Source of the DNA: Flavobacteriaceae bacterium
Lineage (GTDB): Bacteria > Bacteroidota > Bacteroidia > Flavobacteriales > Flavobacteriaceae
Assembly (NCBI GenBank): GCA_002721275.1
Contig: PBJZ01000011.1
Span: forward strand, 26,280-81,845
Reading direction: 5' to 3'
Length of the DNA stretch: 55,566 nt
Positions within the stretch are counted from its first letter, which is position 1; each line of letters opens with the position of its first letter. The notes beneath the pieces were generated by a model. It searched no databases and was not told the DNA's origin. It was given only the letters and a program-made list of their open reading frames with translations. The translations under genes were made by a program, and so were the position numbers. Below, one piece after another: positions 1-8,481 of the stretch.

Positions 1-392
1 TCACTTATTCTATTCATTAGATCACCAGTTCTATTTATTTTATAAAAAGTTTGGGATAATTTTTGGTACTGAATAAAAATTTCATTCTTAAGATCAAATT
101 CAATAAATCTTGAAACATTTATTATGGCTTGTCTCATTAAAAAAGTAAAAAAACCTGAAATTAATGCTGTTCCAATAATTATTGATATGTAAAACAAAAG
201 AGTTTTATTAAGAGAATAAATATCAATGCTATTTTTATTTTTAATGAAATCTTCAACAGTATTTAATGACTCCCCAATTAGTCTTGGAGCAATCAATGAG
301 AATATTCTAGCAATAATTGTTATAAAAATTCCAAAAAGCAATTTTGATTTATATTTGAGGAGGTATTTATTTATATATTTTAATTCCTTCAT
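1..392 (-). CDS. ABC transporter, N-terminal membrane domain (partial, runs off the left edge)
   Basis: I translated the minus strand from an ATG at 390-392; the reading frame stays open for 130 codons to the window edge. The protein starts MKELKYINKYLLKYKSKLL and has a hydrophobic segment (ITIIARIFSLIAP) followed by a second (TLLFYISIIIGTALISGFF). It then reads IINVSRFIEFDLKNEIF and KINRTGDLMNRISE, which is the typical layout of a type-1 ABC exporter (MsbA/LmrA-like) where the first cytoplasmic loop ends in a TGDLMNR-like motif. The nucleotide-binding domain must lie outside the window. The family is clear, but the substrate (lipid, peptide or drug) cannot be told. It is divergent from rpsA with a 236-bp spacer. 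Confidence 0.8.
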   Translation of the reverse strand, partial: MKELKYINKYLLKYKSKLLFGIFITIIARIFSLIAPRLIGESLNTVEDFIKNKNSIDIYSLNKTLLFYISIIIGTALISGFFTFLMRQAIINVSRFIEFDLKNEIFIQYQKLSQTFYKINRTGDLMNRIS

Positions 393-510
393 TCAGTTTC
401 TTTAAGCTCTGAAGTTGTTAATTTAACAATTTAAGAACCCCCAAATTAAAACATTGAAATTAATTATTAATTAATTTTAGCACAAAATCAGTGAATATTA
501 AATTTTTAAT

Positions 511-518
511 TAAATTTG
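511..518 (+). promoter_or_regulatory. Possible -7 element (TAAATTTG) upstream of rpsA
   Basis: TAAATTTG fits the bacteroidotal -7 consensus TAnnTTTG exactly. No convincing TTTG -33 box lies 17-23 bp upstream, so this is a weak prediction. If used, transcription would begin near 525 and leave a leader of about 100 nt before rpsA, room for autogenous control. The rest of the 393-628 spacer is AT-rich sequence in which I see no gene. Confidence 0.25.
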
Positions 519-628
519 CAGGCTCTTCAATTGTTAAAGAGTTAATGAAGACAAAAGAAATTAAAATAACCTCTACCGTTACTTTCAATTTAAACAAACT
601 CTAAGACACGGTATACAAAATACTAATA

Positions 629-2443
629 ATGCCAAAAAAAACAACTACTCCGAAACTTGTTGATAACAACAAGTCTACTACTAAAAATACAAATCCGGAC
701 AATGACTCTCCTCAAAGTTTTTTAGATAACTTCAATTGGCACAATTACGAAGAAGGAATAGACATAATCGAAGATACTCAACTAAGTGAATTTGAAAATC
801 TTGTAAAAGAAAATTTTGTAGACACAGCCGATGAAGATGTCATAATTGGAAAAGTTGTGCATATGACAGATAGGGAGGCGATAATTGATATTAACGCCAA
901 ATCAGAAGGGGTTATTTCCCTGAACGAATTTAGATATAACCCAAACTTAAAAATTGGGGATGATGTTGAAGTTATTGTTGATATAAGAGAGGATAAAACA
1001 GGACAGTTAGTCCTTTCGCACAGGAAGGCACGTATAATTAAAGCATGGGACAGGGTCAATAATGCTCACGATTCGGGAGAGGTTGTTAATGGTTTCGTTA
1101 AATGCAGAACAAAAGGAGGAATGATTGTTGATGTTTTCGGTATTGAAGCATTCTTACCTGGTTCACAAATAGATGTTAAGCCGATTAGAGATTATGACCA
1201 ATATGTGAATAAAAATATGGAGTTTAAAGTTGTAAAAATTAACCATGAATTTAAAAATGTTGTCGTATCTCACAAAGCATTGATAGAATCTGATATTGAA
1301 GAACAAAAGAAAGAAATAATAGGCCAATTAGAAAAAGGGCAGGTTTTAGAGGGATCTGTAAAAAATATTACTTCATATGGTGTATTTATTGATTTAGGCG
1401 GAGTCGATGGCTTAATTCATATTACTGATTTGTCTTGGAGTAGAATTAATCATCCTACAGAAATTTTAGAGTTAGATCAAAAGTTAAATGTTGTTATACT
1501 TGATTTTGATGATGATAAGTCGAGAATTCAACTAGGTTTAAAACAGCTCAGCTCACATCCATGGGACAATTTAAACGAATCTGTTCAAGAAGGAGCAAAA
1601 GTTAAAGGTAAAGTTGTTGTTATTGCTGATTATGGTGCTTTTATTGAGATTGAGGAAGGAGTTGAGGGTTTAGTTCATGTTTCTGAAATGTCGTGGTCCA
1701 CTCACTTAAGATCAGCCCAAGATTTTGTTAAAGTGGGTGATGAAGTAGAAGCTGTTGTTTTGAGTCTTGACAGAGATTCAAGAAAAATGTCTTTGGGTAT
1801 TAAACAAATGTCATCAGATCCATGGACTGATATTACAAATAAGTATCCACTAAACTCAAAACATAAAGGAATTGTGAGGAACTTCACAAACTTTGGGGTT
1901 TTTATTGAATTAGAGGAGGGTATAGACGGATTAGTTTACATATCAGATTTATCTTGGACAAAAAAAATTAAACACCCATCTGAAATACTCAACCTTGGAG
2001 ATTCGATTGATGTTGTTGTTCTGGAACTAGATGTAGAGGGTAGAAAATTAAGTCTTGGTCATAAACAAACTAGAGAAAACCCCTGGGATAAGTACGAAGA
2101 ACTATTTGCTGAGGAAACTATTCACAATGGAAAAATTAATCAAATTGTTGATAAGGGGGCAACGGTCAGTTTAAATAATGATATCACCGCTTTTATACCT
2201 ACCAGATATCTCGAGAAGGTTGACGGTTCTTCATTAATTGAAGGAGAAGAAGCTCAATTTAAGATAATTGAATTTAATAAAGAGTTTAGAAAAGTTGTTG
2301 CTTCACACACTTCTACATTCAAAAATCAAAAAACAAAAAAACCTAAGTTAAGTAGCAAGACAACCCAAAATGATGGAAATGACAAAACCACACTCGGAGA
2401 TATTGATGCATTGGCGAACCTTAAAGAAAAAATGAATGATTGA
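629..2443 (+). CDS. rpsA: 30S ribosomal protein S1
   Basis: 604 aa, the size usual for Bacteroidota S1. S1 is the mRNA-binding protein of the small ribosomal subunit and helps place messages that lack strong Shine-Dalgarno sites, which fits this organism. The sequence shows repeated OB-fold S1 motifs: VIIGKVVHMTDREAIIDI near residue 75, then VLEGSVKNITSYGVFIDLGG near 240, VKGKVVVIADYGAFIEIEEG near 325, HKGIVRNFTNFGVFIELEEG near 412, and a degenerate last repeat near 500. The linker 'HPWDN'/'DPWTD'/'NPWDK' after the repeats is typical. The N-terminus (about 55 aa) is acidic and low in complexity, and the C-terminus is a lysine/threonine-rich tail. It is a single-gene unit closed by a strong terminator. 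Confidence 0.97.
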   Translation: MPKKTTTPKLVDNNKSTTKNTNPDNDSPQSFLDNFNWHNYEEGIDIIEDTQLSEFENLVKENFVDTADEDVIIGKVVHMTDREAIIDINAKSEGVISLNEFRYNPNLKIGDDVEVIVDIREDKTGQLVLSHRKARIIKAWDRVNNAHDSGEVVNGFVKCRTKGGMIVDVFGIEAFLPGSQIDVKPIRDYDQYVNKNMEFKVVKINHEFKNVVVSHKALIESDIEEQKKEIIGQLEKGQVLEGSVKNITSYGVFIDLGGVDGLIHITDLSWSRINHPTEILELDQKLNVVILDFDDDKSRIQLGLKQLSSHPWDNLNESVQEGAKVKGKVVVIADYGAFIEIEEGVEGLVHVSEMSWSTHLRSAQDFVKVGDEVEAVVLSLDRDSRKMSLGIKQMSSDPWTDITNKYPLNSKHKGIVRNFTNFGVFIELEEGIDGLVYISDLSWTKKIKHPSEILNLGDSIDVVVLELDVEGRKLSLGHKQTRENPWDKYEELFAEETIHNGKINQIVDKGATVSLNNDITAFIPTRYLEKVDGSSLIEGEEAQFKIIEFNKEFRKVVASHTSTFKNQKTKKPKLSSKTTQNDGNDKTTLGDIDALANLKEKMND

Positions 2444-2473
2444 AAATTTTTGTTTTTTTTCAGTATTAAGTTT

Positions 2474-2508
2474 AAAACCACCTCGATTAATTGAGGTGGT
2501 TTTTTTTC
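2474..2508 (+). terminator. Rho-independent terminator of rpsA
   Basis: Perfect 8-bp arms ACCACCTC / GAGGTGGT, extendable by A:T pairs at the base, enclose an 8-nt loop and are followed by eight T. It begins about 30 bp after the rpsA stop and separates rpsA from the pyrR operon. Confidence 0.9.
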
Positions 2509-2524
2509 TACCATTATTATTTGG

Positions 2525-2532
2525 TAATTTTG
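2525..2532 (+). promoter_or_regulatory. Possible -7 element (TAATTTTG) of the pyrR operon
   Basis: TAATTTTG matches TAnnTTTG and lies between the rpsA terminator and pyrR. The region 17-23 bp upstream is the terminator T-tract, so no proper -33 box is present. If used, the start site would be about 2538-2540, leaving a leader of only about 12 nt before the TTG start at 2551. That is too short for a PyrR-type RNA attenuator. Confidence 0.35.
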
Positions 2533-2550
2533 TTTTAATTACTTTTTATT

Positions 2551-3093
2551 TTGAATAGGGTTTTACTTGACGAATTAAAAATAAAAATTCTACTAAATAG
2601 ATTGGCTTGTCAATTAATTGAAAATCACGATGATTTTAGTAATTCTGTTTTGATTGGGTTGCAACCTAGAGGAGTTTATTTACTTGAAAGATTAGTAGAT
2701 ATATTAATTAATAAATACGGAATTAATAAAATTATAACAGGTAAATTAGACACAACCTTCTTTAGGGATGATTTTAGAAACACTGACAAAATACTTTCAC
2801 CAAACACAACTGACATAGACTTTCAGGTTCAAGACCAAAAAGTAGTTTTAATAGATGATGTTTTATTCACAGGAAGAAGCATTCGTTCTGCTCTGACAGC
2901 TATTGACTATTTTGGAAGGCCATCTCAGATAGAGCTTTTAGTATTAATTGATAGAAGGTTCTCGAGAGATTTACCAATTCAACCAGATTATTTAGGTACT
3001 CAAATAGATTCAATTGAAGGTGACAGAGTAAGGGTTGAATGGAAAAACAAATCTAGAAAGGATTGTGTCTTTATTGAAAATGAAGTAAAATGA
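2551..3093 (+). CDS. pyrR: PyrR: bifunctional pyrimidine operon regulator / uracil phosphoribosyltransferase
   Basis: 180 aa type-I phosphoribosyltransferase. In characterised bacteria PyrR makes UMP from uracil and PRPP, and in Gram-positives it also binds pyr mRNA. The PRPP loop VVLIDDVLFTGRSIRSAL is at about residues 97-114, and the N-terminal RLACQLIENH and IGLQPRG motifs are typical of PyrR. The start is TTG; no ATG gives the conserved N-terminus, because the downstream open frame already contains VLLDELKIKILLNRLAC. Its stop overlaps the pyrB start in an ATGA junction, so the two are translationally coupled. No leader anti-terminator is visible, so control of the operon by RNA binding is doubtful here. 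Confidence 0.93.
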   Translation: MNRVLLDELKIKILLNRLACQLIENHDDFSNSVLIGLQPRGVYLLERLVDILINKYGINKIITGKLDTTFFRDDFRNTDKILSPNTTDIDFQVQDQKVVLIDDVLFTGRSIRSALTAIDYFGRPSQIELLVLIDRRFSRDLPIQPDYLGTQIDSIEGDRVRVEWKNKSRKDCVFIENEVK

Positions 3094-4028
3094 ATAGATT
3101 AAGTGTTGACCATCTTCTTGGAATTAAAGGCTTAAATAATAATGATCTAGAACTTATTTTTGATACTGCGAAAAAATTCAAGGAGGTTATAAATAGACCA
3201 ATTAAAAAAGTTCCGAGTTTAAGAGATATTACTATTGCCAATTTATTTTTTGAAAATAGTACTAGAACAAAATTATCATTTGAATTAGCTGAAAAAAGGT
3301 TGAGTGCAGATGTTTTAAATTTTTCAGCCTCTGGTTCATCAATTAATAAGGGCGAAACACTTGAGGATACAGTAAATAATATACTTTCCATGAAAGTAGA
3401 CATAATTGTAATAAGACATCCAAATTCAGGAGCTCCTTTCTTTCTATCAAAAAAAATAAAATCTAAAATCATTAATGCAGGAGACGGAGTTCATGAACAT
3501 CCAACCCAAGCCTTGTTAGATTGCTTTTCTTTAATTGAAAAAATTGGTGACCTTAAGGGTAAAAATGTAGCTTTAGTTGGTGATATTTTACATAGTAGAG
3601 TGGCACTTTCTAACATCTATGCCTTAAATTTACTAGGCGCCAAAGTCATGGTTTGTGGCCCCAAATCCCTAATTCCAAAACACATCGAGTCATTAGGAGT
3701 AGTGGTTGAAAAAGATTTAATTAAGGCCTTAAGATGGAGTGATGCAGTAAATATGTTGAGAGTGCAGAATGAACGCATGAATTTTAATTATTTCCCTACA
3801 GCAAGGGAATATTCTCAGCTTTATAGGCTAGATAGAAATAAGTTAAACTTAATTAATAAGCAAGTCACTGTATTACACCCTGGACCAATTAATAGAGGTG
3901 TAGAAATTTCATCGGAAATCGCTGACTCTAAAAATGCTATTATTTTAGATCAAGTTGAAAATGGTGTTGCAGTTAGGATGGCAATAATCTATTTACTTGC
4001 TTCAAATATGAATAATGATTTAGAATAA
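3090..4028 (+). CDS. pyrB: Aspartate carbamoyltransferase, catalytic subunit
   Basis: 312 aa. It condenses carbamoyl phosphate with aspartate in the second step of de novo pyrimidine synthesis. The carbamoyl-phosphate site FFENSTRTKLSFELAEKRL is near residue 52, HEHPTQALLD near 135, and LHPGPINRGVEI near 265. The length is normal for the catalytic chain. The ATG overlaps the pyrR stop, and the pyrB stop TAATG shares one base with the ATG of the next gene. No regulatory chain gene (pyrI) is present in the window. Confidence 0.97.
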   Translation: MNRLSVDHLLGIKGLNNNDLELIFDTAKKFKEVINRPIKKVPSLRDITIANLFFENSTRTKLSFELAEKRLSADVLNFSASGSSINKGETLEDTVNNILSMKVDIIVIRHPNSGAPFFLSKKIKSKIINAGDGVHEHPTQALLDCFSLIEKIGDLKGKNVALVGDILHSRVALSNIYALNLLGAKVMVCGPKSLIPKHIESLGVVVEKDLIKALRWSDAVNMLRVQNERMNFNYFPTAREYSQLYRLDRNKLNLINKQVTVLHPGPINRGVEISSEIADSKNAIILDQVENGVAVRMAIIYLLASNMNNDLE

Positions 4029-4354
4029 TGATAATCGAAAATAATAAATCAGTTTTAAAATTAAAACTTTCAAATTTTAATAATGTTAAACTTTTCTTCA
4101 AAAATCAACTATTTAAATATCCAAACAAAGATGTGATTTTGGTTGTTGATTTTGATCTTGATATGAAATTGATAAATTATTTGAATAAATGGAAGACTTT
4201 ATTAGGTGCTAGCGGAAATATTTTAGTAGTGGTTTCTAAGATATTTATTTCAGCACAATCCCCAAATAATGAATTATTTATAATACCAACCATTGAGGAA
4301 GCCAACGACTTTATCGAGTTAGAAAATATTAAAAGAGATTTAGAGAATCCGTAA
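4028..4354 (+). CDS. Small conserved protein preceding rnz (STAS-like, function unknown)
   Basis: 108 aa, translated from an ATG that overlaps the pyrB stop (TAATG) and ending 1 bp before rnz. From memory, similar small proteins sit directly before rnz in many Flavobacteria and are often mislabelled 'ribonuclease Z', though they have no metal-binding histidines. The pattern VILVVDFDLDMKLINYLNKW, then NILVVVSKIF, then FIIPTIEEANDFIELENIKRDL alternates beta strands and helices and resembles a short STAS-type fold. This is a fold guess, not a function. The IPTIEEANDFIE ending is the most conserved part I recognise. Position suggests a role linked to RNase Z or nucleotide synthesis. Confidence 0.75.
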   Translation: MIIENNKSVLKLKLSNFNNVKLFFKNQLFKYPNKDVILVVDFDLDMKLINYLNKWKTLLGASGNILVVVSKIFISAQSPNNELFIIPTIEEANDFIELENIKRDLENP

Positions 4355-4355
4355 A

Positions 4356-5261
4356 ATGGAATTAACAATATTAGGATGTCATTCAGCAACACCAAGAGAA
4401 AATTTTCACACATCATCTCAATTGTTAAAATTTAAGAATCATTTATTTTTATTGGATTGTGGAGAGGGAACCCAGATAAGGCTCAGAGAGCAAAAGACAA
4501 ACTTTAAAAGAATTAAACACATATTTATATCACACTTACACGGTGATCATTTTTTCGGTTTAATTGGCTTAATCAATACGTTTAGATTGTTAGGAAGAAA
4601 TATAGACTTGAATATTTATGGACCTAAAGGAATAGAACAAGTAATATTACTTCAATTAGAATTATCTAAATCAATAACCAAATTTAAATTGATTTTTAAA
4701 GAATTAGAAAATGATCATTCTGAAATAATTTTTGAAGATGAAAGAGTTAAGGTTTCAACAATCCCATTAAGACACAGAGTTTATACTAATGGTTTCTTGT
4801 TTGAAGATAAGTCCAAAATAAAAAAAATTAATTTTGACAAGTTAAATGCATTTAATATTCCACCTACATTTCACAGTAAATTAATGGAAGGATTTGATTA
4901 TGTTGATAAAGATGGCAATCTAATTGAGAATTTTAAATTTACTCACAAATCTAAAAATTCATTTAAATATGCATATTGTAGTGATACATGCTTTTTTTCC
5001 TCAATCATTAATCAAATTAAAAATGTTGATATTCTTTATCACGAATCTACTTTTTTAAATCAAGATCAGATTTTAGCCAAGAAAACTATGCATAGTACTG
5101 CTCAAGAGGCTGGTAAAATTGCATCTAAAGCAGGTGTTAGCCAATTAATTTTAGGACATTTTTCGACTAGATATAGAGATAAATCAAGATTTATTTCAGA
5201 GGCTAGAAAAGAATTTAAAAATGTTATTTTAGCAGAAGAAGGAAAAACATACTATTATTAG
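4356..5261 (+). CDS. rnz: Ribonuclease Z (tRNA 3' endonuclease)
   Basis: 301 aa metallo-beta-lactamase-fold nuclease that cuts tRNA precursors 3' of the discriminator base. Visible motifs are GCHSATPRENFHTSSQ at the N-terminus, LLDCGEGTQIR, the zinc motif SHLHGDHFFGL near residue 60, YCSDTCFF near 208, YHESTFL near 228, HSTAQEAG near 246 and LILGHFSTRY near 264. These are the expected zinc ligands of the ElaC/RNase Z short form, and the length is typical. The gene follows the small STAS-like gene by 1 bp and precedes pdxH by 22 bp. Both tRNAs in this window lack an encoded CCA (they end in GCAA and ACAT), so they need 3' end trimming and CCA addition. Confidence 0.96.
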   Translation: MELTILGCHSATPRENFHTSSQLLKFKNHLFLLDCGEGTQIRLREQKTNFKRIKHIFISHLHGDHFFGLIGLINTFRLLGRNIDLNIYGPKGIEQVILLQLELSKSITKFKLIFKELENDHSEIIFEDERVKVSTIPLRHRVYTNGFLFEDKSKIKKINFDKLNAFNIPPTFHSKLMEGFDYVDKDGNLIENFKFTHKSKNSFKYAYCSDTCFFSSIINQIKNVDILYHESTFLNQDQILAKKTMHSTAQEAGKIASKAGVSQLILGHFSTRYRDKSRFISEARKEFKNVILAEEGKTYYY

Positions 5262-5283
5262 CTTAATTAATTGGTGTCTAATT

Positions 5284-5928
5284 ATGAAATATGATCTAGG
5301 AGATTTAAGAAAGTCATACGATAAGGGTTATTTAACTTTATCTGGATCTGAAAAAAATCCATTTATTTTTTTCAAAAAATGGTTTGATGAAGCAAATTCA
5401 TGCCCTCAAATTGATGAGGCAAATGCATTTACACTCTCAACAATGGGTTTAGATAGTTATCCAAGAGGTAGAGTTGTCTTGTTGAAATCATATAATTCTG
5501 ATGGCTTCATTTTTTACACAAACTATGATAGTCCCAAAGGGAATGATATAAATGCCAATCCTAACGTTTCTATGTCTTTTTTTTGGTCTAGTCTTGAGAG
5601 ACAAATAATCATAAAAGGAGTTGCCTCTAGAGTTGATCCATCAGTCTCTGATAAATATTTTAAATCACGCCCAATTGATAGTAGACTCGGGGCAATAGTT
5701 TCGGATCAGAGCAAAAAAATCTTAGACAGAAAAATTTTAGAAATTAAGCTTTCAAAGCTTAAGAAATATTACACCAGAAAAAATCCAAAAAGACCTAAAA
5801 ATTGGGGTGGTTTTCTGATTTCTCCTGTCTCGTTTGAATTTTGGCAGGGTAGACCAAATAGATTACACGACAGGATTTTATATGATAAAGATAGTAATAA
5901 TTGGATCAAAAGTAGATTATCTCCATAA
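5284..5928 (+). CDS. pdxH: Pyridoxamine 5'-phosphate oxidase
   Basis: 214 aa, the normal length. This FMN enzyme oxidises pyridoxamine- or pyridoxine-5'-phosphate to PLP. Seen in the sequence are RGRVVLLKSYNSDGFIFYTN (FMN and substrate contacts, near residue 60), SMSFFWSSLERQIIIKG near 97, DSRLGAIVSDQS near 131, and the C-terminal signature FEFWQGRPNRLHDRILY near 186. It is in line with rnz upstream and the SixA-like gene 2 bp downstream. PLP is the cofactor of ThrC encoded elsewhere in the window, but no operon link exists. Confidence 0.96.
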   Translation: MKYDLGDLRKSYDKGYLTLSGSEKNPFIFFKKWFDEANSCPQIDEANAFTLSTMGLDSYPRGRVVLLKSYNSDGFIFYTNYDSPKGNDINANPNVSMSFFWSSLERQIIIKGVASRVDPSVSDKYFKSRPIDSRLGAIVSDQSKKILDRKILEIKLSKLKKYYTRKNPKRPKNWGGFLISPVSFEFWQGRPNRLHDRILYDKDSNNWIKSRLSP

Positions 5929-5930
5929 AT

Positions 5931-6413
5931 ATGAAAAATCTAATTCTGTTAAGGCACGCAAAATCCTCATGGGATTATTCTGTTGATGATATTGACAGGC
6001 CCTTGACCATCAATGGTATTGAAAGGATAAAAAAAATGGTTAATAATAATCTTAGTATTTTCTCTAATCTAGATCAAATTTACTCAAGTTCAGCTAGTAG
6101 AGCCTCTCATACAGCCTTAATACTAAAAAGAATTATTAATTTTCCACCTCATAAAATTATATTCGATGAAAAACTTTATACTTTTTCATTACAAGAATTA
6201 GAAAATTTTATTTCATTAATACCTAATAAATATAAATTTGTGACAATTGTCGGGCATAACCCAGGAATTACTGATCTAATTAATAAATTATCTGATAAAA
6301 AAATAAATAATTTACCTACGTCATGTTGGGTTAAGTTAAACCTTAAAATAGATAGTTGGGACAAATTAAAACCTGGTACTGGACTTCTTGGTTTAAAAGA
6401 TAAATTAAAGTGA
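5931..6413 (+). CDS. SixA-like phosphohistidine phosphatase (histidine phosphatase superfamily)
   Basis: 160 aa. The N-terminal LILLRHAKSSWD carries the catalytic Arg-His pair of the phosphoglycerate-mutase-like phosphatases, and VTIVGHNPGITDLINKL near residue 104 carries the second catalytic histidine. RASHTALIL supplies the second conserved arginine region. The short length and lack of insertions match SixA. SixA of E. coli acts on phosphohistidine of HPt/PTS proteins, but the substrate in Bacteroidota is not established. Its place directly before ppk1, whose catalysis runs through a phosphohistidine, is suggestive only. Confidence 0.88.
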   Translation: MKNLILLRHAKSSWDYSVDDIDRPLTINGIERIKKMVNNNLSIFSNLDQIYSSSASRASHTALILKRIINFPPHKIIFDEKLYTFSLQELENFISLIPNKYKFVTIVGHNPGITDLINKLSDKKINNLPTSCWVKLNLKIDSWDKLKPGTGLLGLKDKLK

Positions 6414-6417
6414 AATA

Positions 6418-8481
6418 ATGATTGAAAGATTTGTAAACAGAGAACATAGCTGGTTAGATTTTAATGAGAGAGTGCTGCAAGAAGCTGAAAATGATTCTGT
6501 GCCGATAATTGAAAGATTGAGATTTATTGGAATATTTTCAAATAATCTTGATGAGTTTTTTAAAGTAAGGTTCGCGACAATCAAAAGAATTGCTCAATCT
6601 AGTAAAACTGGAAAAAAAGTTTTAGGAGGAACAGAAGCAAGTAAACTACTGGAAGAAATAACAGAACGTGTAATTAAGATTCAATCTAAAAGTAATAAAA
6701 TTTTAGATTCAATTGAGTTAGGTTTACAAAGACAAAATATTCACTTCATCAACGAAAAACAGGTATTATCTGAACATATTGACTTTTTAAATGAATATTT
6801 TATTTCCAAAATTAGTCCTGCACTGGTGACTATAATTTTAAACAAAAAAATACAGCAGGATTTTACTGATAATTCAGCTTTTCTTATTGTTAAAATGGAA
6901 TTAGCAGGTAATGGTGAAAATGATAAAAATGAATATGCTCTTATTGAAATATTAAATAATTTGGAGAGATTTATTGTTTTGCCAAAAGTTAGTGATATTC
7001 AGTATGTAATGCTTATTGATGATTTGATTAGATACAATTTCGGTAAAATATTTAGTTTTTTTAATTATAAAACTATAGAAGCGCATATGATTAAAATAAC
7101 TCGCGATGCAGAATTAGACCTAGAAGGTGACGCCTCAAAGAGCTATATCGAAAAAATTACAGAAAGTGTTGAGGATAGACTTTTTAATGATCCAGTGAGA
7201 ATGGTTTATGATGCTTCTATTGCAAATGATACTCTTGAGTTCATGATAAATAAACTCGACTTAAATAAAAATGGTAGTATAATTCCGGGAGGGAGGTACC
7301 ATCACAGAAGAGATTATATGAAGTTTCCTAGTCTTGATAGAAATGACTTGTTATATGCAAAACTTGAGCCTTTAAGCATTCCTGGTTTAAATTTGTCTTC
7401 AAATATTTTAGAAGCTATTTCTAAAAAAGATTATATGATAAATACTCCATTTCATACTTTCTCATATTTGATCAAATTTTTAAGAGAAGCAGCATTAGAT
7501 CCAAAAGTAAAAAGAATAAAAATCACGATATACAGATTATCAAAATCCTCCCAAATAGTCAGTTCACTTATCAATGCTGCAAAAAATGGAAAAAATGTTC
7601 TAGTTCAGATTGAATTGCAAGCTCGTTTTGATGAGGAAAACAATATTGAATCAGCCACGAAATTAGAGAAGGGAGGAGTTAATGTAGTTTTCGGAGTTCC
7701 CGGGTTGAAAGTTCACTCAAAAATTTGTGTCATAGAAAGAGAGGAAAACAATAGGATAAAAAGATATGGATTTATTAGTACAGGAAATTTCAATGAGGAT
7801 ACTGCAAAAGTTTATACAGACCACACTTTATTTACTTCTGACAATAAAATATTAAAGGAAATCAATAAAGTTTTTAATTTTATTCAAGTCAACTATAAAT
7901 TAAAAAAATATAACCATTTAATAGTCTCTCCACATTACACTAATAGTTCAATATTTAGGCTAATTGACAACGAGATTTTTAATAGTCGAAATGGAAAAAA
8001 AGCAGGTATTAATCTAAAGCTTAATAGTATCAGTGATTTTAAAATGATTGATAAGTTGTATGAAGCAAGTCAAAACGGTGTAAAGATTAAGCTTATTGTT
8101 AGAGGTGTATGTTGTCTTATTCCGGGAATTAAAGGTTTCAGTGATAACATAGAGGTTATAAGTATTATAGATAGATTTTTAGAGCACTCAAGAATTATGA
8201 TTTTCGAAAATAACCATGATCCAAAAGTATATATTACCTCTGGAGATCTAATGACCAGAAATATTCATGAGAGGGTTGAGGTTGCATGTCCAATTTATGA
8301 TTTTGAGATAAAAAAAGAAATAATTGAAACTTTCTCAATTACATGGAAAGATAATGTAAAATCAAGATTAATTAATTCAGGAGTAAATAATGAATTTAGA
8401 AAAAATTCGCACCCCACTTTGAGATCTCAAATTGCTGTTTATGAATACTTTAAATCTAGATTGCAATTAAATGAAAATTGA
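6418..8481 (+). CDS. ppk1: Polyphosphate kinase 1
   Basis: 687 aa, the standard four-domain PPK1. It reversibly polymerises the gamma-phosphate of ATP to inorganic polyphosphate. The N-terminal RFVNREHSWLDFNERVL is a family signature, as is FSNNLDEFFKVRFA near residue 40. The catalytic PLD-like half includes VHSKICVIER (autophosphorylated histidine region, near residue 435) and FISTGNFNEDTAKVYTDHT near 457. The second C-terminal module carries SGDLMTRNIHERVEVACPI near 604. It begins 4 bp after the SixA-like gene and overlaps ppx by 11 bp, so synthesis and breakdown of polyphosphate are translated from one message. Confidence 0.97.
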   Translation: MIERFVNREHSWLDFNERVLQEAENDSVPIIERLRFIGIFSNNLDEFFKVRFATIKRIAQSSKTGKKVLGGTEASKLLEEITERVIKIQSKSNKILDSIELGLQRQNIHFINEKQVLSEHIDFLNEYFISKISPALVTIILNKKIQQDFTDNSAFLIVKMELAGNGENDKNEYALIEILNNLERFIVLPKVSDIQYVMLIDDLIRYNFGKIFSFFNYKTIEAHMIKITRDAELDLEGDASKSYIEKITESVEDRLFNDPVRMVYDASIANDTLEFMINKLDLNKNGSIIPGGRYHHRRDYMKFPSLDRNDLLYAKLEPLSIPGLNLSSNILEAISKKDYMINTPFHTFSYLIKFLREAALDPKVKRIKITIYRLSKSSQIVSSLINAAKNGKNVLVQIELQARFDEENNIESATKLEKGGVNVVFGVPGLKVHSKICVIEREENNRIKRYGFISTGNFNEDTAKVYTDHTLFTSDNKILKEINKVFNFIQVNYKLKKYNHLIVSPHYTNSSIFRLIDNEIFNSRNGKKAGINLKLNSISDFKMIDKLYEASQNGVKIKLIVRGVCCLIPGIKGFSDNIEVISIIDRFLEHSRIMIFENNHDPKVYITSGDLMTRNIHERVEVACPIYDFEIKKEIIETFSITWKDNVKSRLINSGVNNEFRKNSHPTLRSQIAVYEYFKSRLQLNEN

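Noticed and set aside
393-628. Short gene or small RNA in the rpsA upstream spacer
   Set aside because: AT-rich sequence with stops in all frames and no stable hairpin or RNA family signal.
3071-3472. 133-aa open frame antisense to pyrB
   Set aside because: Fully covered by the conserved N-terminal half of PyrB on the other strand.
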